DNA from: QAMX01 sp964448855
Lineage (GTDB): Bacteria > Bacillota > Clostridia > Oscillospirales > QAMX01
DNA: 64,000 nt
Direction: 5' to 3'
Assembly: GCA_964448855.1 (NCBI GenBank)
Contig: CAYUXI010000010.1
Coordinates: forward strand, 16,456-80,455
Below are positions 8,393 through 17,184 of this stretch, one piece after another. Both the position numbers and the translations under genes were made by a program. How positions within the stretch are numbered: the first letter of the stretch is position 1; every line of letters begins with the position of its first letter. The notes beneath the pieces are model-generated. The model did no database searches and was not told the DNA's origin. It was given only the letters and a program-made list of their open reading frames with translations.

Positions 8393-9945
8393 CAGCGGTT
8401 CTTCCTCCTGTACCAGACAACGATCCCGAAAATGATAATGGCGGCCGGAATGACACAGAGCAGCACCAAAACGACAGTCAGCTGATTGCCGATGACTTCA
8501 AGCTCCGGATCCGTAAACCGTTTGCTCTTGACGGAAACGGTCACGCCCGAATCGTTGAATTCGTCGAAGATGTTGGTCATGAAGCGCATATTGCCGAAGC
8601 TGTCGCTGTTGACCAGCTCACCGGTGAACAGATAGGGGCTGGAGAGGAAGAGCAGATTGGTGGTTTTGGTCTGATTGTTGACGATCTGCGAACGGGAGAC
8701 CAGGATGGCTGCGGAGAAGCTGCCGCTCAGGTCGCCGTCGGTGCGTTCATAGGACGTGATGGATTCGGAATCATTCTTCAGCTTGGCATAGGACTTCGGC
8801 GAGGTCTGCAAAACCTCAACAGACGAGATCAGGCCGGATTCCGTCCAGAGCTGCTTCATGACCTTGGAGCGCGGTGCCACGACATACTTCGAAGAGGAGA
8901 AGCCCTCCGTGAAGGCGGCATCGGTGGAGGCAGCGGAGGTGTAGACGTTGGTGTAATCGCTGTAGCGGTAGTCCGCATCGCAGACCAGCGCATCCTCAAA
9001 CGCAACACCCCATTCGTGGAAAAGCAGCTCCAGGTTGGTCAGGGTCGGTGCATCCGCGCCGGTGATGTAGACAAAATTGCGGTAGGTCGCCAGATATTTT
9101 TCCAGCTTCAGAATTTCTTCCTCTGTGTAATCCGTGGTCGGGCAGCAGAGCACAACGAGCGTGACATCGTCCGGAATATCGCTGTCGCCCTCCAGGAGAT
9201 TCAGCGTGGAAACGGTGTAGTTGGCCTCGTAGAGCTGTGTGGCGATGGTGGATGCACCGATTTCGCTGTGGCCGGTCAGAACGATAGCCTTCGGCGGATT
9301 CTCGATGTTCATGTAGGCGATGGCGGTGGTCAGCTTGCGCTCAATGGACAGGCCGACAACGGACGACTGGGTGGAGTCATACCAGTAATAGAGATCAGAC
9401 AGCGAGAACGAACGGTGCCGTTCGCCCTTTTCGACCACGATGGAACCGTTGCTGATTTCCACGATGTCCTCATACTTCTTGACAAAGCCCGGATTCCGAA
9501 CCGGATCGACGAACTCGACCTCGACCATGCCGTCCGAATAGACCTCGTAGCGGTAGAGAATTTCGGTCATTTCGTCGCCGTAGGTCTGGGCGCGGAAATT
9601 ATCCTCCGTCATGAAGACGTAGAAGGAGACTTTTTCGTCCAGATGCTCGAGCATATCGATGGTCTCGTCGCTCAGCTCGAAGCGGCGGTCGCTCGTCATA
9701 TCGAACTTCAGGCCGTATTTGTCGGTGCCGATGCCGACCAGGACGTTTGCGAGAATGATGGCGGCGATGATCAGCAGCGACATGATGGTGGCCATGGTGC
9801 CGTATTTCAGCCGCTGTTTCCGCAGCTGAAAGTTGAAATGGTGCAGCTTGGAGCGGAAAGAGGATTCGGACGGCTTCTGAGTCTGTGCGGGGCGGCTGGC
9901 CGCATTCTTGGCAGCCGGCTGTTTTTTCTGAGGGGTCTTGTTCAT
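8392..9945 (-). CDS. GldG-family ABC-system extracytoplasmic protein
   Basis: 517 residues. A basic, Pro/Gln/Lys-rich cytoplasmic N-terminus is followed by one membrane helix (about residues 50-72), a large extracytoplasmic domain (DRRFELSDETIDML, VVEKGERHRSFSLSDLY, a GHSE motif and TLVVLCCPTTDYTEEE) and a C-terminal helix ending YRRKNR. This is the arrangement of GldG-like proteins (ABC-type uncharacterised transport component). The start follows AGGAGG. In Bacteroidota GldG is needed for gliding; in Clostridia the equivalent has no known function. Confidence 0.82.
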   Translation of the reverse strand: MNKTPQKKQPAAKNAASRPAQTQKPSESSFRSKLHHFNFQLRKQRLKYGTMATIMSLLIIAAIILANVLVGIGTDKYGLKFDMTSDRRFELSDETIDMLEHLDEKVSFYVFMTEDNFRAQTYGDEMTEILYRYEVYSDGMVEVEFVDPVRNPGFVKKYEDIVEISNGSIVVEKGERHRSFSLSDLYYWYDSTQSSVVGLSIERKLTTAIAYMNIENPPKAIVLTGHSEIGASTIATQLYEANYTVSTLNLLEGDSDIPDDVTLVVLCCPTTDYTEEEILKLEKYLATYRNFVYITGADAPTLTNLELLFHEWGVAFEDALVCDADYRYSDYTNVYTSAASTDAAFTEGFSSSKYVVAPRSKVMKQLWTESGLISSVEVLQTSPKSYAKLKNDSESITSYERTDGDLSGSFSAAILVSRSQIVNNQTKTTNLLFLSSPYLFTGELVNSDSFGNMRFMTNIFDEFNDSGVTVSVKSKRFTDPELEVIGNQLTVVLVLLCVIPAAIIIFGIVVWYRRKNR

Positions 9946-9963
9946 ACATCCATCCTCCTGTCA

Positions 9964-10668
9964 TTAAGCGTAACGCTTTTTGTCGAGCATCCGAACCGTC
10001 AGGTAGACGAACACCGCGGAGATGCTGAGGTAGTAAACGATGTCGGACAGATCGAACAATCCATAGGTAAAGCTCGTGTACCGGCTGAAGACGGACAGCC
10101 AGCCGACAACCGTTTTCACCAGCGTGATTTCGATGTTGGCAACGAGCATATCGATGAGCCACAGGCCGATCAGCACCGCCCAGGAGATGAGCGCGCTGAC
10201 GAGCTGGTTCTCCGTCAGGGAGGAGATGAACAGACCGATGGCGATGAAGGCGCTGGCCGCAAAGAAGATCGCGACATAGTTGCCGAAAATCGACCAGGGC
10301 TCTGCAACGCTGTAGAACGAGAGAATGAGCGGAATCATGAACGTGCCGACCATGGAGAGCACAAACACGCTGAGCGCGGCGAAATACTTGCCGAGCACGA
10401 TATCCGTCATGCGAATCGGCGCGGTGAAGAGCAGCTGATCGGTTTTCAGCTTTTTCTCTTCGCTGAGCAGACGCATCGTCAGAATCGGTGCCAGAAAGGC
10501 CAGCGCAATCAGCAACATATAAAAGATCGGCTTGACGTTGGAGGAGCTGGTTTCAACATTGAGAAAATAGAAACAGAGGTTCATAATCAGAATCAGCACG
10601 CCGCTGAACACATACCCGATCGGTGTCGTGTAAAAGGCGCGGAGATCACGTTTGTATACTGCAAACAT
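9964..10668 (-). CDS. ABC-2 type transporter permease (GldF-like)
   Basis: 234 residues with about six membrane helices: FSGVLILIMNLCFYFLNV, IFYMLLIALAFLAPILTM, YFAALSVFVLSMVGTFMIPLI, ISWAVLIGLWLIDML and others. The conserved LLSEEKKLKTDQLLFTAPI loop is characteristic of GldF/ABC-2 permeases. ATG 10668 (MFAVYKRDLRAFY) is preferred because GAAGGAAGG precedes it at proper spacing; an upstream in-frame start at 10704 would sit against the ATPase stop codon. It lies between the ATPase and the GldG-like gene. Confidence 0.88.
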   Translation of the reverse strand: MFAVYKRDLRAFYTTPIGYVFSGVLILIMNLCFYFLNVETSSSNVKPIFYMLLIALAFLAPILTMRLLSEEKKLKTDQLLFTAPIRMTDIVLGKYFAALSVFVLSMVGTFMIPLILSFYSVAEPWSIFGNYVAIFFAASAFIAIGLFISSLTENQLVSALISWAVLIGLWLIDMLVANIEITLVKTVVGWLSVFSRYTSFTYGLFDLSDIVYYLSISAVFVYLTVRMLDKKRYA

Positions 10669-10705
10669 AGCAAATCCTTCCTTCTTTTCAGGCTTTCCCG
10701 GCAAC

Positions 10706-11659
10706 CTATTTGGTAGCGGGTGTCCCGTCGTTTTCGGCGGTCAGCTTGATGAAAATGTCCTCCAGCGAGGCGGAAACCGGTGCAAACATCAGAATCGGAT
10801 ATCCGGCCGAGGCAAGCGCGTTGAACACGAGCTTGCGGATATCGACCTGTGCCTGCGGCTCCAACAGGAAATCACAGGCGCCGCTCTCCGGCGACCCCTC
10901 ATAGATCACGCGGTGCATTTCGGGAATCCGGGAGAGGATGGTCTGGAGCTTGTCCTGCGGACCGGCAGCGCGCAGCTGCATCTTGCGGTCCACATCGACG
11001 TAGAGGGAGAGATTGGCCGGTGTGTCGTTGGCGATGATGTGCCCGTGGTTGATCACCAGGACGCGTTCGCAGATGGCCTGCACCTCCGAGAGAATGTGGC
11101 TGGAAAGAATGACCGTCCGCTTTTTGCCGAGATCCTTGATCACGTTGCGGATTTCAATGATCTGAATCGGGTCCAGACCAACCGTCGGCTCGTCGAGAAT
11201 CAGCACCTCCGGGTCGCCGATCAGCGCCTGCGCAAGGCCGACGCGCTGCTTGTACCCCTTGGAGAGGTTGCGGATCATCCGCTTGTAGACGTTGGTCACC
11301 CCGACCAGCTCGCAAATGGCGGAAATGTGCTCCTTCCGATGCTCCTTCACGCCCTTGAGATCACAGATGAAGTCGAGATATTCGCAGACCGCCATGTCCA
11401 TATAGAGTGGCGGCTGCTCCGGGAGATAGCCGATGTGCCGTTTGGCGGCGATGGGATTTTCCAGAATGTCGATGCCGTTGATTTTCGCGGAGCCGGACGT
11501 GGCGGAAAGATATCCCGTCAGAACGTTCATTGTGGTGGACTTTCCGGCGCCGTTTGGGCCAAGAAATCCGACGAGCTCCCCTTCGTTGATGGAAAAGGTG
11601 ATGTCGTCAACGGCTTTCTTGTCGCCGTAGTGCTTGACCAGATTGGTAACCTCGATCAT
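10706..11659 (-). CDS. ABC transporter ATP-binding protein (GldA-like)
   Basis: 317-residue ATPase with Walker A GPNGAGKST, the Q-loop region, the LSKGYKQRVGLAQAL signature, Walker B VLILDEPT and the switch His in SSHILSEV. The roughly 90-residue C-terminal extension after the ATPase core is typical of GldA/NatA-type subunits of ABC-2 exporters. It is the first gene of the operon, with a GGAAGGAAG ribosome binding site before the ATG. The transported substrate is unknown. Confidence 0.92.
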   Translation of the reverse strand: MIEVTNLVKHYGDKKAVDDITFSINEGELVGFLGPNGAGKSTTMNVLTGYLSATSGSAKINGIDILENPIAAKRHIGYLPEQPPLYMDMAVCEYLDFICDLKGVKEHRKEHISAICELVGVTNVYKRMIRNLSKGYKQRVGLAQALIGDPEVLILDEPTVGLDPIQIIEIRNVIKDLGKKRTVILSSHILSEVQAICERVLVINHGHIIANDTPANLSLYVDVDRKMQLRAAGPQDKLQTILSRIPEMHRVIYEGSPESGACDFLLEPQAQVDIRKLVFNALASAGYPILMFAPVSASLEDIFIKLTAENDGTPATK

Positions 11660-11774
11660 AGAAGTCTGCTTCCTTCCTTATTATTGAGGATTTCATGGGT
11701 GATCGGATTCGAAAAACCGGACAGAAACCAGTTGAAAAGCATCCGGCAGAATCCGTTAAAGATACGATAAGTCC

Positions 11775-11800
11775 ATTATATCACACAACGTGAAAAATAT
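11775..11800 (-). promoter_or_regulatory. Extended -10 promoter for the GldA-like operon
   Basis: On the minus strand TATAAT (11775-11780) is preceded directly by TGA, an extended -10 element. A poor -35 (TACATA) lies 17 bases upstream. The start codon of the ATPase gene is about 115 bases downstream. Confidence 0.55.
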
Positions 11801-11846
11801 GTAGCGGTTTTGTAAATGAATGGGCGAAACCGCCGCAAAAACGGAT

Positions 11847-13121
11847 TCAGCGCGCAGCGAGCGATGCCAGAATGGACTCCGCAGTGAGCGGGACGGGGAC
11901 GGAGGTGCCGGTGGACATATCCTTCAGCATCCCGCTGCCGGATTCCAGCTCATTGCCGCCCAGAATGAGGAGCGTGTGCGTGTGCAGCTTGTCCGCATAC
12001 TTGAGCTGTGCCTTCAGGGAACGGCCGGTGACGTCGTGCTCCACGGCGATACCGAGACGGCGCAGCGCCAGAACGAGCTGAGCGACCTTTTCCACAGCCG
12101 AAGCGTCGGCCGAGGCGAGGAAGATATCCGGGCCGGGCGCCTCCGGCAGCTGGACACCGCTCTCCTGCAAAACGAGGAGCAGCCGCTCCAGCCCGCAGCC
12201 AAAGCCGAGGCCGGGCAGAGACGGCCCGCCGAGCGATTCCACCAGCCGGTCATAGCGGCCGCCGCCGCAGACGGTGGACTGTGCGCCGATGTTCCCGGCG
12301 ACGAATTCAAAGACGGTGCGGGTGTAATAATCCAGACCGCGGACGATGCGCGGGTCGACGCGATAGGGAATGTCGAGCAGCTCCAACCGCTGCTTCAGCG
12401 TGTTGAAATGGTCGGCGCAGTCGGCGCAGAGATAGTCAATCGTGCGGGGTGCGTCGGCGGCCAGCTCATGGCAATGCGCTTCCTTGCAGTCCAGCAGACG
12501 GAGCGGGTTCCGCTCCAGACGATCCAGACAGAGCGGGCAGAGCTCGTTCCGATAGGTGCTGAAATAGGCCGTCAGCGCATCGTGATACGCCTTTCGACAG
12601 ACCGGACAGCCGATGGAGTTGATGGAAACGGTCAGAGAATGGATGCCCAGGCGGCGCAGGAAGGTGTCGGCGAGCGCAATAACCTCCGCATCGGCATCGG
12701 CACCGGGCGCGCCGAACATCTCGACGCCGAATTGATGGTGCTCCCGCAGACGGCCGGCCTGCGGCTTTTCATAGCGGAAGTTCGGTGCGATGTAGAAGAC
12801 CTTCAGCGGAAGCGTCCCGGCATACAGGCCGTTTTCGATCAGACTGCGAACGACCGATGCCGTTCCCTCCGGGCGCAGCGTGATGGAACGGCCGCCCTTG
12901 TCTGTGAAGGTGTACATTTCTTTCTGCACGATATCCGTGGTATCGCCGACACCGCGTAGGAACAGCTCGGTGTGCTCAAAGGCCGGGAAACGGATTTCAG
13001 AAAAACCAAAATCTGCCGCACAGCGACGCAAAACCTGCTCAAGATACTGCCAGTCATGGGATGCGGACGGCAAAACGTCTTTGGTTCCCTTTGGAATGCT
13101 GATTTTGGGAGAAGGTGACAT
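11847..13121 (-). CDS. hisS: Histidine--tRNA ligase
   Basis: Charges tRNA-His with histidine. 424 residues from ATG 13121 (MSPSPKISIPKGTKDVLP), preceded by AAAGGA. Class II motifs are present: motif 1 region (FPAFEHTELF), motif 2 FRYEKPQAGRLREHHQFGVE, the histidine-specific RGLDYYTRTVFEF and VCGGGRYDRLVE, and motif 3 GFGCGLERLLL. The C-terminal anticodon-binding domain follows. It lies 26 bases after the CYTH gene stop and appears to be the last gene of a three-gene run. No T-box was found before it. Confidence 0.96.
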   Translation of the reverse strand: MSPSPKISIPKGTKDVLPSASHDWQYLEQVLRRCAADFGFSEIRFPAFEHTELFLRGVGDTTDIVQKEMYTFTDKGGRSITLRPEGTASVVRSLIENGLYAGTLPLKVFYIAPNFRYEKPQAGRLREHHQFGVEMFGAPGADADAEVIALADTFLRRLGIHSLTVSINSIGCPVCRKAYHDALTAYFSTYRNELCPLCLDRLERNPLRLLDCKEAHCHELAADAPRTIDYLCADCADHFNTLKQRLELLDIPYRVDPRIVRGLDYYTRTVFEFVAGNIGAQSTVCGGGRYDRLVESLGGPSLPGLGFGCGLERLLLVLQESGVQLPEAPGPDIFLASADASAVEKVAQLVLALRRLGIAVEHDVTGRSLKAQLKYADKLHTHTLLILGGNELESGSGMLKDMSTGTSVPVPLTAESILASLAAR

Positions 13122-13147
13122 ACGGTGAGGTCCTTTCTGATGGAAGA

Positions 13148-13774
13148 TTAGGATGGCATCGACGCAAGGTGGAGCCGTGCGCGGTGCAGCTTGGAGTCGG
13201 AAACAGGGGAGAGCGCGTAGGATGCTGCGAGGGCGGCGCAGAGGGCGGACAGCGTATCCGCTGAGCCCTGCTTCAGCTCGGCCTCCAGCTCGAAAAATTC
13301 GGCGGAGGGACAGTGGTTGAAGCAGCCGTGATCGAGTGCAAATGCAATTTCCGCGCCGGAAACGTCGGCGAGAAATTCGCTGCGGCAAAAGCTCACCTCG
13401 GCAATCGGCTGCAAATGCGCCGAAACATCGGACAACAGCGATGCAAGCGGCGGCGGCAGCAGTGCCATCAGGCGGGGCAGCCCCTCGTCCAGCGATTGCG
13501 CGGGGCACTCGAACTCCCCGCGGACGTGAAGACCGGGGACGGCGGAATCGGCCGCACCGGTCTTCAGCGTGATGCAGCCGCTGTCATTTTCGGCGCGAAA
13601 GCGGATGGCGCAGCCGGCTGTATGCAGCCGCTCGTCCGCCGTGTCGAAATAGACAGAATGCATCCGGAACTCTTTTGCAGGGGCAAGCACGGGATAGCGG
13701 GTACGCACATCGTTCCATGCATCCTGCAAACGGGTCAGACTCTCACAGGAGAGTTTGATTTCAGTTTCAGTCAA
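13148..13774 (-). CDS. CYTH domain protein (inorganic triphosphatase-like)
   Basis: 208 residues beginning with the ExExK signature (TETEIKL) that defines the CYTH triphosphate tunnel family. Further charged strand motifs follow: YFDTADERL, IRFRAENDSGCITLKTG, RGEFEC, ALDHG and the ELEAELKQG segment. Members hydrolyse tripolyphosphate, ThTP or make cAMP; the family alone does not fix the substrate. The gene overlaps the end of the upstream P-type-ATPase-like gene by 8 bases and precedes hisS. Confidence 0.85.
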   Translation of the reverse strand: MTETEIKLSCESLTRLQDAWNDVRTRYPVLAPAKEFRMHSVYFDTADERLHTAGCAIRFRAENDSGCITLKTGAADSAVPGLHVRGEFECPAQSLDEGLPRLMALLPPPLASLLSDVSAHLQPIAEVSFCRSEFLADVSGAEIAFALDHGCFNHCPSAEFFELEAELKQGSADTLSALCAALAASYALSPVSDSKLHRARLHLASMPS

Positions 13775-15995
13775 GAGAATAACCTCCCGAAGCGGCCTGT
13801 GTCGGATGCTTCAGCAGCCGGGCAACGATCAGGCCGAGCTCATAAACGACCGCAGCCGCCAGTGCCGGCAAAACGGTTTGTGGCAGCACGCGCAGCGACA
13901 GGGTTGAAAAACCGAACAGCGTGTTGAACGGCTCCCAGCGCGACAGCGCATACGCCGCCGCACAAACCAGAACGGCCAGACAGAAGATCGGCCGGTGGCG
14001 CCGTTCCCAAAGTGAAAACAGCGTGTTGCCCCAGTGATAGGCGATCATCAGCAGGACGACCGATGCGGTCAGAAGCGTCAGAAAAGCGGCGGAGGAGGCC
14101 GCCAGCGCCCCAACATTTGTGACCGGCGAGAGGCGGGCATACAGCCTTGCGGTATACAGCGCGGTGCATCCGGATACCGTGAGGCAGAATCCGGGGAAAA
14201 ACCGCCCGGACAGCCTGCGCCCGGCCGATTCCAACGATGTGCGGCTGGGTGTGAGCGCGAGCGGCGAAGCTGGTGCCGCCAGCGGCGCACCGTACCGCGC
14301 CGTCAAAAAGCCAAAGGGCAGCGGCAGCAGGCAGGAAAGCAGAACAGCAGCCGGGACGGAAAACGGCGGGAGCGATGCGGAAAAGGATGCCAGAAAGACA
14401 AACAGAGCGATGGCCAGCGGAACCGCCAGCATCGCATACATGGCGCGTGCTGCCGCATCACAGGCGGCGCGGCAGACCCGACAGGTCTCCGCAATATCGA
14501 CGATTCGACAGCCGCGTGATGAAACGTCCGGCTGCCCGGAATGGCCGGAGCCGGAGGAAAAACGAATGTCGGCCCCGTCAAAGAGCGGGTCATCCGGGTC
14601 ATCCGATGCGGCGGCAATCACACCGCCCTGATGGGTCAGCAGCGGGAAGAAGGCCTGACGGTGCGCATCGTCCATATCGGCGGCGACGCGGGCGCGCCCG
14701 GCGACCCGTTCCAGATTTTCCGGATGAAACCGATCCATCCGCGCACCGGTAATCACCCGGCTCATATCGTTCGTAATGCCGAGCTCCGAGGCGCGGAAAA
14801 AGGCACACGTCTCTTCCTCCCGGCTGACATAGACTACCTGAATCCCGTTCTGGCGCAGCGACCGGACGGCGGACGATGCTTCCGGATCCGGTGCAATGTG
14901 CAGAATCAGCAGCCCGACCATCGTCCAGACCAGGCCGTCGGACGAGGAGGCCAGCGCGACTGCCTGCCGGCCAAGCTCATGCGCCCGATGCATCGCGGCG
15001 GCTATGCGGTTCCGGTCGGTGTCGTTGATCGGACGCGCCATCCCGTGATCCATGATCCGGGTTGCCTGCGGCAGAATCGCATCCGGCTTTCCGGCGCGAT
15101 AGGCGAGGGCGGAGCCGTCCGGCAGGGTGAGCGATGCAGCCACCACACCGGTTTCGCGGTGCCAGGGGGTGAAAACCGTGGGTATTGGCGTCAAATACGA
15201 CCGGTACTCCATCGGCGTTTTGCGCATGGCGTGGAGCAGCGCATCCGAAAAGCTCTGACGCAGCCCGCAGGCCGCGGCCAGCGAACCGTCATCGCAGCGG
15301 CAAAAGCCGAGCACCAGCGGCAGATGTTCTTCAAAATCGAGCTCCGCGACCGGACGAAGCATCCCGTCCGCAAAGAAAGCGCGAAGCTCCGCACTTTTTG
15401 TGCCGTAAAAAACGGTCTGATCGGCCAGCAGCGTCCGAATGCGGGACAGCTGCGGCAGGGAGAGAAACTGCTCAACGGTGATATCGCGGCGGCGCAGCAC
15501 CTCTGCCGCGTGAACCGCAGCGAGCGGCGCGGCAACGGAAACGCCGGAAACCAGCGATGCGCAGAGACAGGCGGCCAGCCCGTCCGTCTCCGTAAACAGT
15601 TGACCGACGCCAAACGCAAGGAGCAGAATGGCCGCACCGACGCCAAACACCGCCGGAAGAATCCGGAGCAGCGGGGGGAGATGCAGCCCGTTTGTCCGCC
15701 CGGAGCCGAAATAGACGCGGAATTCCAGCGCCGTCAGCGTGCGGCGGTCGATCCCAAGATGCGCAGCAGCCGCGTGCTCCGTCCAGAAAACAGCGACGGT
15801 ACTGAGCAGCGCAGCCGCAAGGCAAAAGACGGCCGTCGGAATGCTGCGCGATAAAAGCTGCGTCAGTGCGACGGCAGTCCAGATCAGCGGGGCAATCAGC
15901 CGCCCAATCCGCATGACCGGGACGGCGCGAGCCAGAAATAAGGCGTCAGCGGATGTCTCCGGAGAGCCATCCGCAGGTGTGCAGCTGTTTTCCAT
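13767..15995 (-). CDS. P-type-ATPase-like membrane protein lacking the catalytic motifs (pseudoenzyme candidate)
   Basis: 742 residues from ATG 15995 (a TTG just upstream is possible; GGTGGTGATC serves as ribosome binding site). Four N-terminal and about six C-terminal hydrophobic helices flank a cytoplasmic region that follows the P/N-domain order of cation P-type ATPases, but with altered key motifs. DKTGT is replaced by DQTVF (Asp192). The KGAPE-like motif is RAGKPDAIL (Lys303). DPPR is DPEA (Asp370), followed by SRE where MTGD is expected. TGDGxND is represented by ASDDPDD (Ser464) followed by the still-typical GADIRFSSG. No TGES-bearing actuator domain lies between helices 2 and 3. It probably cannot pump by the usual phospho-Asp cycle. 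It heads a run with CYTH and hisS. Confidence 0.72.
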   Translation of the reverse strand: MENSCTPADGSPETSADALFLARAVPVMRIGRLIAPLIWTAVALTQLLSRSIPTAVFCLAAALLSTVAVFWTEHAAAAHLGIDRRTLTALEFRVYFGSGRTNGLHLPPLLRILPAVFGVGAAILLLAFGVGQLFTETDGLAACLCASLVSGVSVAAPLAAVHAAEVLRRRDITVEQFLSLPQLSRIRTLLADQTVFYGTKSAELRAFFADGMLRPVAELDFEEHLPLVLGFCRCDDGSLAAACGLRQSFSDALLHAMRKTPMEYRSYLTPIPTVFTPWHRETGVVAASLTLPDGSALAYRAGKPDAILPQATRIMDHGMARPINDTDRNRIAAAMHRAHELGRQAVALASSSDGLVWTMVGLLILHIAPDPEASSAVRSLRQNGIQVVYVSREEETCAFFRASELGITNDMSRVITGARMDRFHPENLERVAGRARVAADMDDAHRQAFFPLLTHQGGVIAAASDDPDDPLFDGADIRFSSGSGHSGQPDVSSRGCRIVDIAETCRVCRAACDAAARAMYAMLAVPLAIALFVFLASFSASLPPFSVPAAVLLSCLLPLPFGFLTARYGAPLAAPASPLALTPSRTSLESAGRRLSGRFFPGFCLTVSGCTALYTARLYARLSPVTNVGALAASSAAFLTLLTASVVLLMIAYHWGNTLFSLWERRHRPIFCLAVLVCAAAYALSRWEPFNTLFGFSTLSLRVLPQTVLPALAAAVVYELGLIVARLLKHPTQAASGGYSLD

Positions 15996-16033
15996 CAAAC
16001 GTGATCACCACCAGGTCGAAAAAATACGGCTTC

Positions 16034-16438
16034 CTACAGCCCGGATACCGCGACGTTTTCCACGCCGTTCTGCTGAAATTCAGCCATGTATGCGTCAATT
16101 TTCCGGGCGAGCAGATCGCTGTCTGTGCCGTCCACATCGCGATCCTTCAAATCGCGGCGCGCAAGCTCCTCCGCCAGGATGCCGTAAAAAACCATGTCCT
16201 CATAGTCTAAAATGGCCTCATGAATCCCGCCGTCCACATACTGAAGCGACGGGACAGACTCCGCGCCGTCCACCAGAGCATCCAGCCCGCAGCTGCGGCA
16301 ATTCGAGAAAACGGCGCTCTCCACCTCGTCATATTCGCTGATTCGGTCATCCCCACGGATGGAATTGATGACCCAGTTGCCTGTGTAGACGAGGTCGAGC
16401 AGCAGGCGGAACTGTCTGTTTGTCAAATGAAGATTCAT
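16034..16438 (-). CDS. Hypothetical protein downstream of lexA
   Basis: 134 residues starting MNLHLTNRQFRLLLDLVYTG, chosen because GAGG lies 9 bases before this ATG. A TTG at 16492 that overlaps the lexA stop codon would add 18 residues and couple translation to lexA. The protein is acidic and mostly helical, with SNCRSCGLDAL and an AEELARRDLKDRDVDG segment; no known motif is recognised. It follows lexA directly on the same strand with no terminator between, so it may be co-regulated with the SOS repressor. Confidence 0.65.
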   Translation of the reverse strand: MNLHLTNRQFRLLLDLVYTGNWVINSIRGDDRISEYDEVESAVFSNCRSCGLDALVDGAESVPSLQYVDGGIHEAILDYEDMVFYGILAEELARRDLKDRDVDGTDSDLLARKIDAYMAEFQQNGVENVAVSGL

Positions 16439-16488
16439 ATCCAAAAGCCTCACGATTTGCTTTCCACGACGAATGTCCGGCAGGCACG

Positions 16489-17073
16489 TCAATAGCTGCG
16501 GGACAGCGAACAGACGCGACCCAAAATGGTGCAGTCCGTTCCGTCAATCGGTTGATAGGCCGGGTTGGCCGGCATGAGCCAGATTTGTCGCCCATCCTGC
16601 TTCAAACGCTTCACGGTGGCTTCGCCGTTGATCATGGCAATGACGATTTCGCCGTTCTGCGCGGTGCTCTGACGGCGGACAATGACAATGTCACCATCCA
16701 AAATGCCCGCTTCGATCATGGAATCCCCCGTGACGTTCAGTGCAAAATAATCGCCCGGAGCATCCGTATTATAGCAGAGATAGCCGGTGATTTCCTCAAA
16801 GGCCAGAATCGGCTGTCCGGCCGTCACACGGCCGATGACCGGAACCCGCGTGATGCCCTTGTTGCACGTCAGCATCAGCGTGCGCATTTTCCCGGGATTT
16901 TTGCTGATATATCCAAGCTCCTGCAGCCGGTTCAGATAACCGTGTACCGAAGAGGGGGATTGCAGATGCACGCCCCTGCAGATTTCACGGACAGACGGCG
17001 GAATCCCATCCCGGTTGATCGTCAACTCGATAAAATCGTAAACTTCTTTGATTTTCCCTTTCAGCGGCTGCAT
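16489..17073 (-). CDS. lexA: LexA repressor
   Basis: SOS-response repressor, 194 residues. The N-terminal winged helix (PPSVREICRGVHLQSPSSVHGYLNRL) binds DNA. The C-terminal S24 peptidase domain has the Ala85-Gly86 self-cleavage site (RVTAGQP), the nucleophile Ser118 (TGDSMIEAG) and the general base Lys155 (EATVKRL). All catalytic residues are intact. A sigma-A promoter lies at 17152-17180. A canonical Gram-positive SOS box (GAAC-N4-GTTC) was not seen upstream; only a shorter palindrome at 17119-17128 is present. Confidence 0.95.
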   Translation of the reverse strand: MQPLKGKIKEVYDFIELTINRDGIPPSVREICRGVHLQSPSSVHGYLNRLQELGYISKNPGKMRTLMLTCNKGITRVPVIGRVTAGQPILAFEEITGYLCYNTDAPGDYFALNVTGDSMIEAGILDGDIVIVRRQSTAQNGEIVIAMINGEATVKRLKQDGRQIWLMPANPAYQPIDGTDCTILGRVCSLSRSY

Positions 17074-17151
17074 GATTTCACCTCAAATAGATCGTGAACC
17101 CCGGCCGGCTGATGCCGGGAACCGGTTCGACAAAGCTGTACATTCTGTTTC

Positions 17152-17180
17152 ATTATACCACAAAGCGAGAATGGAAACAA
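17152..17180 (-). promoter_or_regulatory. Promoter for lexA
   Basis: On the minus strand TTGTTT (17175-17180), 17 bases, TATAAT (17152-17157). The transcript would carry the palindrome GAACCGGTTC (17119-17128) in its 5' leader. Confidence 0.7.
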
Positions 17181-17184
17181 TGGT

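Noticed and set aside
17119..17128. GAACCGGTTC as a LexA SOS box
   Set aside because: The half-sites are separated by two bases instead of the four of the known Gram-positive box; kept only as an open question.
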